Of a stretch of DNA of 64,000 nucleotides, positions 26,335-35,373 are shown in pieces (within the stretch, counting starts at the first letter, position 1; every line of letters begins with the position of its first letter). The notes under the pieces were generated by a model. The model made no database searches. It saw only the letters and a program-made list of their open reading frames with translations, and had not been told where the DNA came from. Source of the stretch: Bacillota bacterium. Lineage in GTDB: Bacteria > Bacillota > Clostridia > Acetivibrionales > DTU013. A program made the translations under genes and the position numbers. The stretch lies in NCBI GenBank assembly GCA_023412665.1, contig JAEZCA010000002.1:62001-126000 (forward strand), in the 5' to 3' direction.

Positions 26335-27717
26335 CTACTCTCTGGTCAGTAGTTTGGTAGTGAGCTCGTTTTGCATAATTTCTTCTATAGAGTTTACACC
26401 CAACTGCTTAATGATCTTCATAACGTTTAAATTGTCAAATGGAGTCATGATAAGGGAGTCTTCAGCATACTCATTAACAATTTTTGTGGCCAGGTCTGTT
26501 TCAATATTAGTTCTGGGGCCTCCGACACATCCACCGTTGCAGCCCATACCCTCAATAAAGTTTGCATTAATTTCCTTGCCGGCCGAAAGGTCTTGAAGCA
26601 ATTCCTTGCAGTTCTTAACACCATCGACTTTTTTTGACTTCAGCTTTATTAATCTTCTCGGTTCAAGCCTGTTTACTACTGTTTTTACAGAAAAACTGAC
26701 GCCACCCGTTCTGGCATACATGCGCCCCCCCAATGATGCCTGATCTTTTTCTTCTCCCTGCAACTGCTCGGGATGAATGTCCAATGCACTGAAAATTTCC
26801 GCCAGTTCTCTGAAATTAATTACAAAATCAATTGCCCCTTTTACATCCGGTTCGTTGATCTCTGATTTCTTTGCTATACAGGGAGCGAAGAACACTACTT
26901 TTGCATCTTTGTACAATTCCTTCAAAAACCTTCCTGATGCGATCATTGGCGAAACAGATGGCGACATATGCTTGAACATATCAGGAAAGCCTTTTCTGGT
27001 GAGGTTATACCAAACAGGACAGCAGCAGCTTGTCAGAAAGAAATCCTTTTCAGATTTGACCAGATGGCTGAATTCGAAAGACTCTCTTATCGTTAATATA
27101 TCAGCGAACATAGCAACTTCAATCATGTCTGCAAAGCCCATCAGCTTGAAGGCTGTGCGAAGTTGACCCAACGTAACATTATCCCCGAACTGTCCGGCTA
27201 TGGCAGGTGCAACAGCTGCAAATACAGTCGTATTTTCATTCTTTAGTAAATCTATCAGTGGAATAAATTCTATTTTGTCGGCTAATGCACCAAAATCGCA
27301 GCTGGTGACACATTCACCACAGCTCAGGCATTTGTTGTTGACTATGACAGGTCCTTCACTGCGCTTGTATATATGGGTCTCGTGCTTACATGTTTTATCA
27401 CAATTTTCATTATCGCAATACTCGCAAATACCGCTGATTTTTGCTATTATTGGCTCGCTAACTGCGTTTGATTTGCGAACTAAATCCAACTCGTCAGCAA
27501 AATCCTGATTTCCTTTTGGATCTAGTCCCATAGCTATTCTTATATGATCCTTTATGAACGGCTTATCTTTTTCAATAAAGCTAAACTTATCCATTATATG
27601 ATCGGCCAGCTTGTTCAAATCATTGATACTGTTTAACTGGCCATTCCAATACATTTTTACAACTTCACCGAATATTTTCATTCTTTTTTCCTGGAAACTT
27701 GAAAATCTGTCTTCCAT
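26335..27717 (-). CDS. [FeFe]-hydrogenase-like protein with N-terminal ferredoxin domain
   Basis: 460 residues. A Cys-rich segment (CEYCDNENCDKTC, then CLSCGECVTSC near residues 134-144) binds [4Fe-4S] clusters, followed by the H-cluster domain. The three H-cluster motifs are present in variant form: TSCCCPVW (an extra Cys), FAPCIAKKSE (Ala where Met is usual) and EGMGCNGGCVGGP. It lacks the longer N-terminus of HydA. This looks like one of the monomeric or HfsB-like groups of Clostridia, whose members may be catalytic or redox-sensing. It is not linked to the hydCBA operon at 59.6 kb. GCGGAGG lies upstream of the ATG. Confidence 0.85.
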   Translation of the reverse strand: MEDRFSSFQEKRMKIFGEVVKMYWNGQLNSINDLNKLADHIMDKFSFIEKDKPFIKDHIRIAMGLDPKGNQDFADELDLVRKSNAVSEPIIAKISGICEYCDNENCDKTCKHETHIYKRSEGPVIVNNKCLSCGECVTSCDFGALADKIEFIPLIDLLKNENTTVFAAVAPAIAGQFGDNVTLGQLRTAFKLMGFADMIEVAMFADILTIRESFEFSHLVKSEKDFFLTSCCCPVWYNLTRKGFPDMFKHMSPSVSPMIASGRFLKELYKDAKVVFFAPCIAKKSEINEPDVKGAIDFVINFRELAEIFSALDIHPEQLQGEEKDQASLGGRMYARTGGVSFSVKTVVNRLEPRRLIKLKSKKVDGVKNCKELLQDLSAGKEINANFIEGMGCNGGCVGGPRTNIETDLATKIVNEYAEDSLIMTPFDNLNVMKIIKQLGVNSIEEIMQNELTTKLLTRE

Positions 27718-27838
27718 AAGAGTTCCTCCGCGTATTTGTAATTTAATAAAATGTCACTAATAATAAATTTACATTCATTATCAGTTATCCTAAATGCTGA
27801 TAGAATGCTTATTGCATATTCTTGTACTAATTGTAACA

Positions 27839-29536
27839 TTATATCTTCCCCATCAATTCATTGCAATATTTAAGAAGTTCAACACGGGAACTGACATTCA
27901 TTTTTGTATATATCCTTCTATTGTGCGTCTTAAGTGTGTTGATGCTGATAAATAGCATATTGCATATTTCCTTTGCGTCATGTCCTTCAATATACAGATC
28001 AAAAATTCTTCTTTCCGCATTTGACAGTGTTTGAAGCTGGTCCTCGAATTGCTTGTATTGCTCAGGTGAAAGGTTTGCTGATGAGGACAGTTCTGTATCT
28101 GTAAACGGGGACAGTTCTGTATTATTTGCATTTAAGTAGGACTGAAGTGGTGCAGGCTGCATTATAATGGAATGATTGCTTGAGTTTGCGGGCTCTGAAC
28201 GCATATTCAGAAATTCTATAAGGTCATCAATCTCTGTGATATTTGTTTTTCTTTGTGGTTCATTGGTCTTTATCATCTTTATTGCATCAAGTAATGGGCT
28301 GATACAGTATTTACTGGTGAAAAAAGTTATTACAATGCTGACAGCCAGCAATAGCAGCATAATAAATAATATTTGGTATAATCGGGCAGTTTTTGCGGCA
28401 ACGTCACTTCTTGGCATAAGAAGTGCAAGAGTCCATTTCGTATCATTAAATACTGACTTTTTTGGATAAATTCTGACGTTTATGTCATACCCCAGGATTT
28501 GATCTGCTGATGACTTTGTAAAATAGTAATCATTTAAGCTGTCGCTTTTTGGGTGAGGCGAAATATAAAGAAATTTGGAATCATCGTTTATCAACCATGA
28601 GGAATTCATTCCATATACCAGGGCGTTGTCCATATTGATACCCGTGCCGATCTGTGTTGAAAACAAGAGCACCTCGCGCTCAAATTCATATGAGGATTTT
28701 TGGTGTAAAATGCTCTCGAAAGCTGTTTTTGATATTTCAAGACCACAAATGCCATAAGGATTTCCATCATTGTCCAAGAGCGGTACGGAATATGATATAA
28801 CCTTATCTGTGTTGTCTGCAGGGATAAACAGTGGATTCCAGTAACCCAGGTAATAAGTGTCCAGCTCGGTATTAGATAATGCAGCGTCATATGGCATGCG
28901 AAAAAGATCCCGGTGGCGTTTGGCCGCATCTGGCGAGATATCGAATTCCAATTCCCACTGTGTGTGAAGGTGTATGTTGTTTTCTCTTGCCAGATTAACC
29001 GGTCCATACAGCATAAAGAGCTGTTGACTTTCGTATGGGACAGGGTTGTGATTCATATTTACTATATAAAAACCTGCTTTGCTGTCGTTAGCACGGTCCA
29101 GGCCAGGGTTTACAGTAGCATCCAGGAACACAAACACTCCTGTTACCCCGGCCTTCTCCATAGCAAAACATGATTTTTCGACCTCATTTGATAATAAATT
29201 TTCAAGCAGTTCGGGATGCTGTTTAAGTTCGGAGTGCTTAATGCCTTTAAGCTGCAATTGTTTACCAATGCTTTTATTTAGCCTTTCGGATAGTTCTATA
29301 GTAGTGTTAGAGATAGTCAGGCATTTATTCGAGATCTCTGACTCAATGTATTGCAAATCGTAAATGACATTATAATAAGGGTTTTCAGCTAAATCTGATA
29401 TAACTCCTGAAAATCCGGCAATTATTGAAATGCCTGCAAGAATTACCAGTACGACTACTAGTTGAAAGAGCCAAAAACGATTAATAAGTGATAGATTTGC
29501 CTTAGCATGAGTTTTACTTTGCTTTGAGGATTTCAT
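27839..29536 (-). CDS. Membrane-bound LuxR-type regulator with extracellular sensor domain
   Basis: 565 residues. Layout: a short cytoplasmic start, membrane helix 1 (about 20-45), an extracellular region of about 340 residues that resembles a double Cache sensor (GYWNPLFIPADNTDKVISYS, DNDGNPYGICGLEIS), membrane helix 2 (about 388-410), a short linker and a C-terminal LuxR helix-turn-helix (LSNAERRIFDLYIEGHDAKE, later SINTLKTHNRRIYTKM). A transmembrane one-component regulator with no kinase or receiver. It overlaps the solute-binding protein gene by 23 bp, suggesting joint ligand sensing. The linker at 28083-28121 holds two decayed REP-like units. Confidence 0.86.
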   Translation of the reverse strand: MKSSKQSKTHAKANLSLINRFWLFQLVVVLVILAGISIIAGFSGVISDLAENPYYNVIYDLQYIESEISNKCLTISNTTIELSERLNKSIGKQLQLKGIKHSELKQHPELLENLLSNEVEKSCFAMEKAGVTGVFVFLDATVNPGLDRANDSKAGFYIVNMNHNPVPYESQQLFMLYGPVNLARENNIHLHTQWELEFDISPDAAKRHRDLFRMPYDAALSNTELDTYYLGYWNPLFIPADNTDKVISYSVPLLDNDGNPYGICGLEISKTAFESILHQKSSYEFEREVLLFSTQIGTGINMDNALVYGMNSSWLINDDSKFLYISPHPKSDSLNDYYFTKSSADQILGYDINVRIYPKKSVFNDTKWTLALLMPRSDVAAKTARLYQILFIMLLLLAVSIVITFFTSKYCISPLLDAIKMIKTNEPQRKTNITEIDDLIEFLNMRSEPANSSNHSIIMQPAPLQSYLNANNTELSPFTDTELSSSANLSPEQYKQFEDQLQTLSNAERRIFDLYIEGHDAKEICNMLFISINTLKTHNRRIYTKMNVSSRVELLKYCNELMGKI

Positions 29537-31088
29537 GTCTCACCTCGGTAAGGAACTGGTCATACTTCTGATCTGTTATATACTTTTCGGTACACGCAGA
29601 AAAGTCTTTTGACTCTTCCAGGCTTTTTATGAATTCATTTCTGGACAAAGAAGTAAAATCTATTAACTTATCCTCGAATGAATACCTCATGTCATCGCTG
29701 GCTTCAAAGGGTTTATATGTATAAAACTCATGAGTCTGCATCATTTTCAGCGTTGTTTCGATTACTTTTACAACATTTTCATTAAGCTCGCTAAAGTTAT
29801 TCTCTGAAAGTTTATTTTTCAGCATTTCTCGAGCATTAACAGTAACCGGAAAATAACCGGTTTTTAGAACAAAATCAATATTGCGTTCAGGCTCAGTCAG
29901 CCATTTGAGAAATACAACAGATGCATACTCTTTCTCCGGTGTCGACTTTGCAATTATAACACCGGCGCCTTGCTGTACTGTTATTTTTTCTCCATCACTG
30001 AATGATGGATAGGGGATAGTTTTTAACTCGACATCATGTTTTGTATTATCGGAATATGTAACAGTATTCGGGAAAAAACTTGCACCAGCAGTTGATCCTG
30101 TATACATTAGCAAATCACCCGTCTGTACATCCTCGGAACGGTAAAAACTATAGGCGCCATAATATCCCTTAACCATGGGAGTATAGTATGAGTCCCAGAA
30201 TGTCTTCATCACAGGGTTATTTAAATCAATATCGCCCGAGTTATCGCTATTGGTAATGAAAAAATCCGCCCCCAGCTGCTTAAAAGCAATAATTGCAAAA
30301 TTGCTGGCGGCATCACAGCCGTAAAGTGCTTTGCCATCATTAGGAATGCTCGGTGTTTTTGAGTCTGTCCAACCATAATATGCAGCAGATGTTTCCTGGA
30401 TCCCGTCATATGTATTAAGCATATCTTCGGTAAGCTTTTTTGACGGATTGCTGCTGTTGTACTCGTCCAAGAACCGCTTGTAAAACGTATAATTTATATA
30501 CATAACCTCTGTGGATTTGGCAATGGGGAATATCATAGTGCCACTGTCTGAAGTAAGCCTACCTTCTTCAAGAAAACTGGGTATATACTGATCAAGCTCT
30601 GTTTTTGACATATATTTTTCTAATGATATCAGTTTTTCCATCTTGTGCAATGTGTAAGCTGTGCTGGGATATGCTGTCGCCATTTGCGGGAAATCTGCAC
30701 TTCCTGGCTCCATATTTGCTGCAGACAATAGCTTGGTGTGAATATCTCCGGTGTTATCCATATTATATGCCTTGACAGTAATACCCGACCCAGCACCGAC
30801 GGTGCTGTTAAACTCTTCAACAAGATTATCAAAGCTGACTTTCTGTTCTCCTAGATAATGGTGCCAGATAGCTATGTTTACAGGTTTGTTTTTACTGAGT
30901 CTTGGAACTTCTGCAGTACAGCAAGTAAGGGAAAACAACATTGTCACTAATAGAAAAAGTGAAAGAAGGAAACTCTTAAGCTTCTTCGAATAAGCTATAG
31001 TATATGCAATTTTGCTCATATGTGATTGTTCTGAATAGGTTTGTGTTAGATTATTTCTATATTTACACGTATTTACATGGTAACGCAT
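29514..31088 (-). CDS. Extracellular solute-binding lipoprotein (ABC sugar-type), no transporter genes nearby
   Basis: 524 residues. An unusually long N-terminus precedes a hydrophobic signal and the lipobox LTCC. The mature part is a family 1 solute-binding protein (VNIAIWHHYLGEQKVSFDNL, later GAGVIIAKSTPEKEYASVVF and a WLTEPERN segment). AGGGAG is placed for the ATG at 31088; an ATG at 31019 is the alternative. No ABC permease or ATPase gene is nearby, and the gene overlaps the membrane LuxR regulator. A sensory accessory role, presenting a sugar or similar ligand to the regulator, is more likely than transport alone. Confidence 0.85.
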   Translation of the reverse strand: MRYHVNTCKYRNNLTQTYSEQSHMSKIAYTIAYSKKLKSFLLSLFLLVTMLFSLTCCTAEVPRLSKNKPVNIAIWHHYLGEQKVSFDNLVEEFNSTVGAGSGITVKAYNMDNTGDIHTKLLSAANMEPGSADFPQMATAYPSTAYTLHKMEKLISLEKYMSKTELDQYIPSFLEEGRLTSDSGTMIFPIAKSTEVMYINYTFYKRFLDEYNSSNPSKKLTEDMLNTYDGIQETSAAYYGWTDSKTPSIPNDGKALYGCDAASNFAIIAFKQLGADFFITNSDNSGDIDLNNPVMKTFWDSYYTPMVKGYYGAYSFYRSEDVQTGDLLMYTGSTAGASFFPNTVTYSDNTKHDVELKTIPYPSFSDGEKITVQQGAGVIIAKSTPEKEYASVVFLKWLTEPERNIDFVLKTGYFPVTVNAREMLKNKLSENNFSELNENVVKVIETTLKMMQTHEFYTYKPFEASDDMRYSFEDKLIDFTSLSRNEFIKSLEESKDFSACTEKYITDQKYDQFLTEVRHEILKAK

Positions 31089-31238
31089 ATATTTCTCCCT
31101 TATGTAATTATTTGCAGGTTATACGTACAATTTATCATAAATAAGACATTATGTATATGAGTAACTTGTTTATGATGAATAATAGCATTCCTAATTCAGG
31201 CAGTGGATTAATAAAATAAAGTAAAATTATGTATAAAT

Positions 31239-31325
31239 CACCCCTTATTCACTTAAAATCATCCTTTATTAATAAGGGTTCACCCTTAAAGTGCGATATT
31301 AATACAATAAAAATTGGCATATAAT
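31239..31325 (+). promoter_or_regulatory. Divergent control region with inverted repeats
   Basis: The 323-bp gap between the solute-binding protein gene and the next lipoprotein gene holds no gene. It contains ACCCCTTATT and, 30 bp on, AATAAGGGTTCACCCTTA, itself an inverted repeat (TAAGGGT/ACCCTTA at 31274-31288). A TATAAT lies at 31320-31325. The palindrome sits where a regulator, for instance the adjacent LuxR protein, could act on either strand; that link is speculative. Confidence 0.35.
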
Positions 31326-31411
31326 TTATCTGTAACAGAAAAATTTAAAATCAACTATTTGCTGAAATAACAAGTTAGTTGGAAAAAAGATAACAGAGTG
31401 GGGGGTACAAT

Positions 31412-31945
31412 ATGAAAAAATTGGTTTCGGGAGTTCTTTTATTAGTCATTCTGGTTACGCTTGCTGGTTGTGGAGGGATAAGCATTCCAACCGAAGACGG
31501 CGGCAAAATGCGTATTTCTAAAGACGGACTCACAGTTGAAGGGGCTGACGGAAGTAAAGGAGAAATTACTACAGATGATGAAGGAGGTATGGTTTTTGAA
31601 TCAGATGATGGGAGCGAGTTGAAGTTTGGTGAGGATTTGGATCTTCCCGATGAATATCCTGAAGATATTCTTCCGCTCTACAAAAAAGATTCAATATTAG
31701 CTACTTCCTCATCTGATGGAAGCTATTACGTGATGTTTATATCAAAGTCATCCGTTAAGGACAGCACGAAATACTATAAAGATTTTGTTGAGGATTTGGA
31801 AGGGAAGACAGTTACAACCAGTGATACCGGCACAATGATAATTGCCAACATTAATGGCAGGGAATGTGCGATAATGATTAATGAAGACAATGAAGATGAG
31901 AAAAAGTCCAATATTAGCCTGACAATAGGCCCTAAGCAGGAGTAG
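31412..31945 (+). CDS. Uncharacterised lipoprotein
   Basis: 177 residues with a lipoprotein signal (LVTLAGCGG; Cys about residue 20). The mature part is acidic and Gly-rich: repeated strands such as MRISKDGLTVEGADGSKGEI and MVFESDDGSELKFGEDL, then a compact C-terminal domain with YKKDSILATSSSDGSYYVMF. I do not recognise a specific family. Translation is favoured by GGGGGG upstream of the ATG. A REP unit follows the stop by 7 bp. Confidence 0.82.
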   Translation: MKKLVSGVLLLVILVTLAGCGGISIPTEDGGKMRISKDGLTVEGADGSKGEITTDDEGGMVFESDDGSELKFGEDLDLPDEYPEDILPLYKKDSILATSSSDGSYYVMFISKSSVKDSTKYYKDFVEDLEGKTVTTSDTGTMIIANINGRECAIMINEDNEDEKKSNISLTIGPKQE

Positions 31946-31952
31946 GAGTAGT

Positions 31953-31967
31953 GGGGACGCTTCTCAC
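31953..31967 (-). repeat. REP-like 15-mer
   Basis: GGGGACGCTTCTCAC just after the lipoprotein stop; opposite in orientation to the copy at 34584, so the two flank the transposase gene region as an inverted pair. Confidence 0.93.
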
Positions 31968-32108
31968 CTATTTGACAGCTATACTAATATTCTAGTGAAA
32001 TACAGGTAGATTGCAGTGTTTATTCTAATTAATGGCTATGGAATGTGTATAATACGTAATACATAATGTTATTAGACAAAGCTGCATATTGAACTTTCTT
32101 TATAACAT

Positions 32109-32162
32109 AAAAAGGGGCTGTGGCAATAGCTATATAAAAATAGCTTGCACAGCTCCTTTTTT
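32109..32162. terminator. Bidirectional intrinsic terminator
   Basis: AAAAGGGGCTGTG pairs with CACAGCTCCTTTT around an inner stem TAGCTAT/ATAGCT, with A and T tracts on the outer sides. It serves the lipoprotein gene and perhaps the convergent AI-2E gene. Confidence 0.8.
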
Positions 32163-32237
32163 GTGCGTGGCGGATTATACTTTCAGTTTTCCCTGTGGAT
32201 AGAACTTTGGCGTATAATTACAACATTAATTAGGACA

Positions 32238-33287
32238 CTATATTATTTTAGTGTTTTTTAGAATTTTATAGAAAATTATCATAAAGGTTAAGTAGATCAT
32301 TCCGATAATTCCAAACGCTTTTAAACCTATAAAAATAGCAACTAATGTAGTTACAGGATGTATATCAAGCGATGTCGACACAATTTTTGGTTCTATAATT
32401 TGTCTTACGATGCTTATCAACACAAAAAGTATCAATATACCAAAACCAGCAAAATAGTTCCCGGAAATGATATATATTGCAGATAATGGCAGGTAAACCA
32501 AACCTATCCCCAAAACTGGCAATATATCGGCAAATGCACATATAATACTTAGCAGCACGGAGTATTTAACTCCTAATATAGAAAAACCTGCTAATGTTTG
32601 AACAAATGTAAGAAAGTATATAAAGAAATATGCTTTAACATATTTAGTGAGCATTTTTAGACCTTGGCTCCAGATTTTCTCTATTTTGTCTCTCCCGCTA
32701 TCGGAAAATACTGAAATAAATCGCTTTTTTATGCTTGACATATCTCTTGTGAAAAAATAAGTAGAAAGTATAACAACAAAAACTATCGTGATCCACATTG
32801 GGATTGATAATGCTATAGACAAAAAAGCATTTAAACTTTTTCCAACAATATTTATGCTGTTTTTTAGTATTTGTGTCAACTGGCTGCTATTATCTTCAAT
32901 AAATGATGGATCGATGTTTTGAAAATATTGACTGACATCATGGAGTATATTTTGAATCGGTATTACTATCTTATCAAGGTTTGCAGCAGATAAGTTTTTC
33001 ACTAATTGCATTGCTTCTGAAATTATACTATAGAAAAGGAATGCCAGCAGTGCAGAAATAAGTACATAAACAATTGATGATGCCAACAGAGCAGGCGCAT
33101 TACGTTTGAATTTGAGCTTAACTCTAAAAAACTTTGATATGGGCTGAATAAGAAATGCTATGCAGAAAGCTACTATAAACGGGAAGGTATAAGAACTTGT
33201 GAAATATACCAGCGCAAACAAACAAGTATATATAACAATAAACAAAATCGTTTTTTTCAGGGTTTTCACAAATTCGTTAGTAAACAT
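32238..33287 (-). CDS. AI-2E family permease, YtvI-like
   Basis: 349 residues with seven or eight membrane helices and the AI-2E family pattern: a large soluble loop between helices 3 and 4 (about residues 90-150), IPMWITIVFVVILSTYFFTRD and later DILPVLGIGLVYLPLSA. The length and the pattern match the sporulation membrane protein YtvI rather than TqsA. Relatives include sodium/proton exchangers, so an ion transport role is possible. GAGGTGATCT precedes the ATG. Confidence 0.82.
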   Translation of the reverse strand: MFTNEFVKTLKKTILFIVIYTCLFALVYFTSSYTFPFIVAFCIAFLIQPISKFFRVKLKFKRNAPALLASSIVYVLISALLAFLFYSIISEAMQLVKNLSAANLDKIVIPIQNILHDVSQYFQNIDPSFIEDNSSQLTQILKNSINIVGKSLNAFLSIALSIPMWITIVFVVILSTYFFTRDMSSIKKRFISVFSDSGRDKIEKIWSQGLKMLTKYVKAYFFIYFLTFVQTLAGFSILGVKYSVLLSIICAFADILPVLGIGLVYLPLSAIYIISGNYFAGFGILILFVLISIVRQIIEPKIVSTSLDIHPVTTLVAIFIGLKAFGIIGMIYLTFMIIFYKILKNTKII

Positions 33288-33425
33288 AGATCACCTCGAT
33301 AATACATCATTATATATTAGTTATGTTTGTATTTATGACGTTACTATAAAAAAAACTAAAAGTCAAGATATGGTAAGCCCAGACCAGTTTGTATAACTGA
33401 CAGCAATATCTTTATCATTATTTAT

Positions 33426-34406
33426 TCATAATACATTTGTGACTAATTCGTTAAATACCTGCAAATGAAAATTATCTTTGCAAACAAGGTCATATCCCTT
33501 GCTGCATAATCTGGAACAGCTTGTTACCGTTATGTTTAGTATATACCTGCATATATTTTTATAGCTGAGATTACATAAAACTCTTAGTGCATATGCAATA
33601 AAAGCTCTGAATTTAGTTGATTTTTGTCGCGACTTCAGGCTGAGGGTGGTTTGATGAATAATCTCGAGCCTTTTTGATACATAAGCGATGATATCGGCTG
33701 CAGCGCCTTCTCTGATTATTACCGTTCTTCCGCTGACATATTCACATTCTTTTGCTTCCGGTATTATGTCGGTCATATCAATCATTTCAGTTACATCAAG
33801 GATATCCGAAGTATCAGAAATATCAGAAATATCAGAAATATTAGAAATATCATTACGAAGCTTGACAAATTCATGATATCGCTTAATAAAGCTATCGTGA
33901 TTAACAGTATTGAAAAAGCCTTTTATAAAACTTGTGTCAACAATCCCATAGCAATCCGGCATGGTGCCTAGATATATGCCATATGATGAGTAAATGTAGT
34001 CTTCCTCGTGTCCGGAGTAATCCGGAATGTCTTTCGGGTTGTTGTGAATATAAGCTGATACGGCCAGATTATAAGCATCACTGTTCAGGATTTTGCTTCC
34101 GAAACGATCCTGAAAAAGGTGCCCGTGGCGATTATACTTTTTATTAAAATACCGGACATAAGCAGTATTCAAACTGTGCATAAAAATTGAAATATCGAAG
34201 CCTCTTGTGTCCAGCTGTAAATGAATGTGATTGCTCATCAGGCAATATGCATATAAACTGCACCGGTATCTTTCCAAGTACTTTTTTAGCAATTTGAGAT
34301 AGTACTCTTTATCTGCATTCTCAGTAAAAAGCATTATTTCAGAGATGCTGCGACAAGTAACGTGGTAGATTGCATATATGCTTTTTACACGGGCCCTTCT
34401 CGGCAT
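33426..34406 (-). CDS. REP-associated tyrosine transposase (RAYT; Y1/HUH) with DnaA-like C-terminal domain
   Basis: 326 residues. Opening PRRARVKSIYAIYHVTCR, then MSNHIHLQL with the metal-binding pair His60/His62 (HUH motif), and YIHNNP with the candidate nucleophile Tyr119: the standard IS200-like RAYT core. A linker of ISD/ISN repeats (about residues 188-207) leads to a C-terminal helical domain similar to the DnaA C-terminal DNA-binding region (KSTKFRAFIAYALRVLCNLS). No IS ends, no partner ORF and no copies of itself are seen, as expected for domesticated RAYTs. It is the best candidate to move the 15-bp repeats. GGGAGAGG lies upstream. Confidence 0.88.
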   Translation of the reverse strand: MPRRARVKSIYAIYHVTCRSISEIMLFTENADKEYYLKLLKKYLERYRCSLYAYCLMSNHIHLQLDTRGFDISIFMHSLNTAYVRYFNKKYNRHGHLFQDRFGSKILNSDAYNLAVSAYIHNNPKDIPDYSGHEEDYIYSSYGIYLGTMPDCYGIVDTSFIKGFFNTVNHDSFIKRYHEFVKLRNDISNISDISDISDTSDILDVTEMIDMTDIIPEAKECEYVSGRTVIIREGAAADIIAYVSKRLEIIHQTTLSLKSRQKSTKFRAFIAYALRVLCNLSYKNICRYILNITVTSCSRLCSKGYDLVCKDNFHLQVFNELVTNVL

Positions 34407-34583
34407 GGATACCTCTCCCTTCGCTCATACAAATTGTACCAAATAGAACATATGTTTGTAAAGCTGTGAGGGAAATATTACCTGAGTAAAATCAATCGTT
34501 CTGGGACTAATTTGGTTTGTTTCATGCTATGTAGGGAATATATAAAAATAAAACGCAACACTATTATTGTATTTTACAAAAAT

Positions 34584-34598
34584 GTGAGAAGCGTCCCC
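34584..34598 (+). repeat. REP-like 15-mer at the 5' end of the thrE-like gene
   Basis: GTGAGAAGCGTCCCC, 178 bp from the transposase start and immediately upstream of the first thrE-like gene. An open frame runs through it (encoding VRSVP), but this is probably leader. Confidence 0.92.
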
Positions 34599-34607
34599 GA
34601 GAAAGGT

Positions 34608-35366
34608 GTGAGTTTTCTGCAGTCGACTGAATTGATGAATATTGCGCTAAAGGCTGGAGAGATAATGCTGACAAGCGGTGCGGAGATTTATCGCGTCGAA
34701 GAGACGATAGTGAGAATTTGCAATAGTTATAATTTAAAGTGTGAAAGTTTTGTGCTGCCCACAGGTATATTCATTTCAATAGAAAATGAGGATGGTAGCA
34801 TGAATACTGCATTTAGACGTATACGCATAAGAAAAGTCGATCTTAACCGTATTGACAGTGTTAATAATCTTTCACGCAGCCTCCAGACAGTTCAGCCTGA
34901 TTGTAAAACAGTACTTGAGAAACTGAACGAAATAAATGTGGTTAGGCAATACAGTTTTCCCGCAAGAATAGCTGCAGCTGCTCTTGGATCATTTTCCTTT
35001 ACTTTAATTTTCCAAGGAAGTCTGTACGACGGTGTTGCTGCTTTGAGTATCAGTGCAGTTTCATATTTGCTGAGGGAAATACTGACAAGGAAGGGATTCT
35101 ATCAGTTCCTCGAAAACTTTCTGGCCGGTATTCTTGTAGGATTGCTGAGTATTGCCGCATGTAGATTATATCCTTTTTTAAATGAGTACAAAATAATTAT
35201 TGGCTCAATTATGTTGTACCTGCCGGGGGTATCCATAACTAACGGCATTAAGGATGCGCTATATGGCGATCTGGTGGCCAGTCTGACCAGATTAGGGGAG
35301 GCTGTGCTTCTGGTTGCCGTACTTGCGGCTGGTGTTGGTATTGCATTGTCAATCGGCACACGATAG
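34608..35366 (+). CDS. Threonine/serine exporter-like protein, N-terminal half (ThrE/DUF1212)
   Basis: About 252 residues from the GTG at 34608. The start is uncertain: the GTG has AAAGG very close, an ATG at 34635 is possible, and upstream ATGs read through the REP unit. The soluble part has the ThrE motif LTSGAEIYRVEETI and LPTGIFISIENEDGS, followed by five membrane helices. It is the larger half of the split ThrE-type exporter; the partner follows 7 bp later. Substrate by family is threonine/serine or small peptides. Confidence 0.86.
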   Translation: MSFLQSTELMNIALKAGEIMLTSGAEIYRVEETIVRICNSYNLKCESFVLPTGIFISIENEDGSMNTAFRRIRIRKVDLNRIDSVNNLSRSLQTVQPDCKTVLEKLNEINVVRQYSFPARIAAAALGSFSFTLIFQGSLYDGVAALSISAVSYLLREILTRKGFYQFLENFLAGILVGLLSIAACRLYPFLNEYKIIIGSIMLYLPGVSITNGIKDALYGDLVASLTRLGEAVLLVAVLAAGVGIALSIGTR

Positions 35367-35373
35367 GAGGATT

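Noticed and set aside
34512..34607. N-terminal extension of the thrE-like protein
   Set aside because: It reads through a REP unit, lacks a ribosome site, and homologues start near the STELMNIAL segment.
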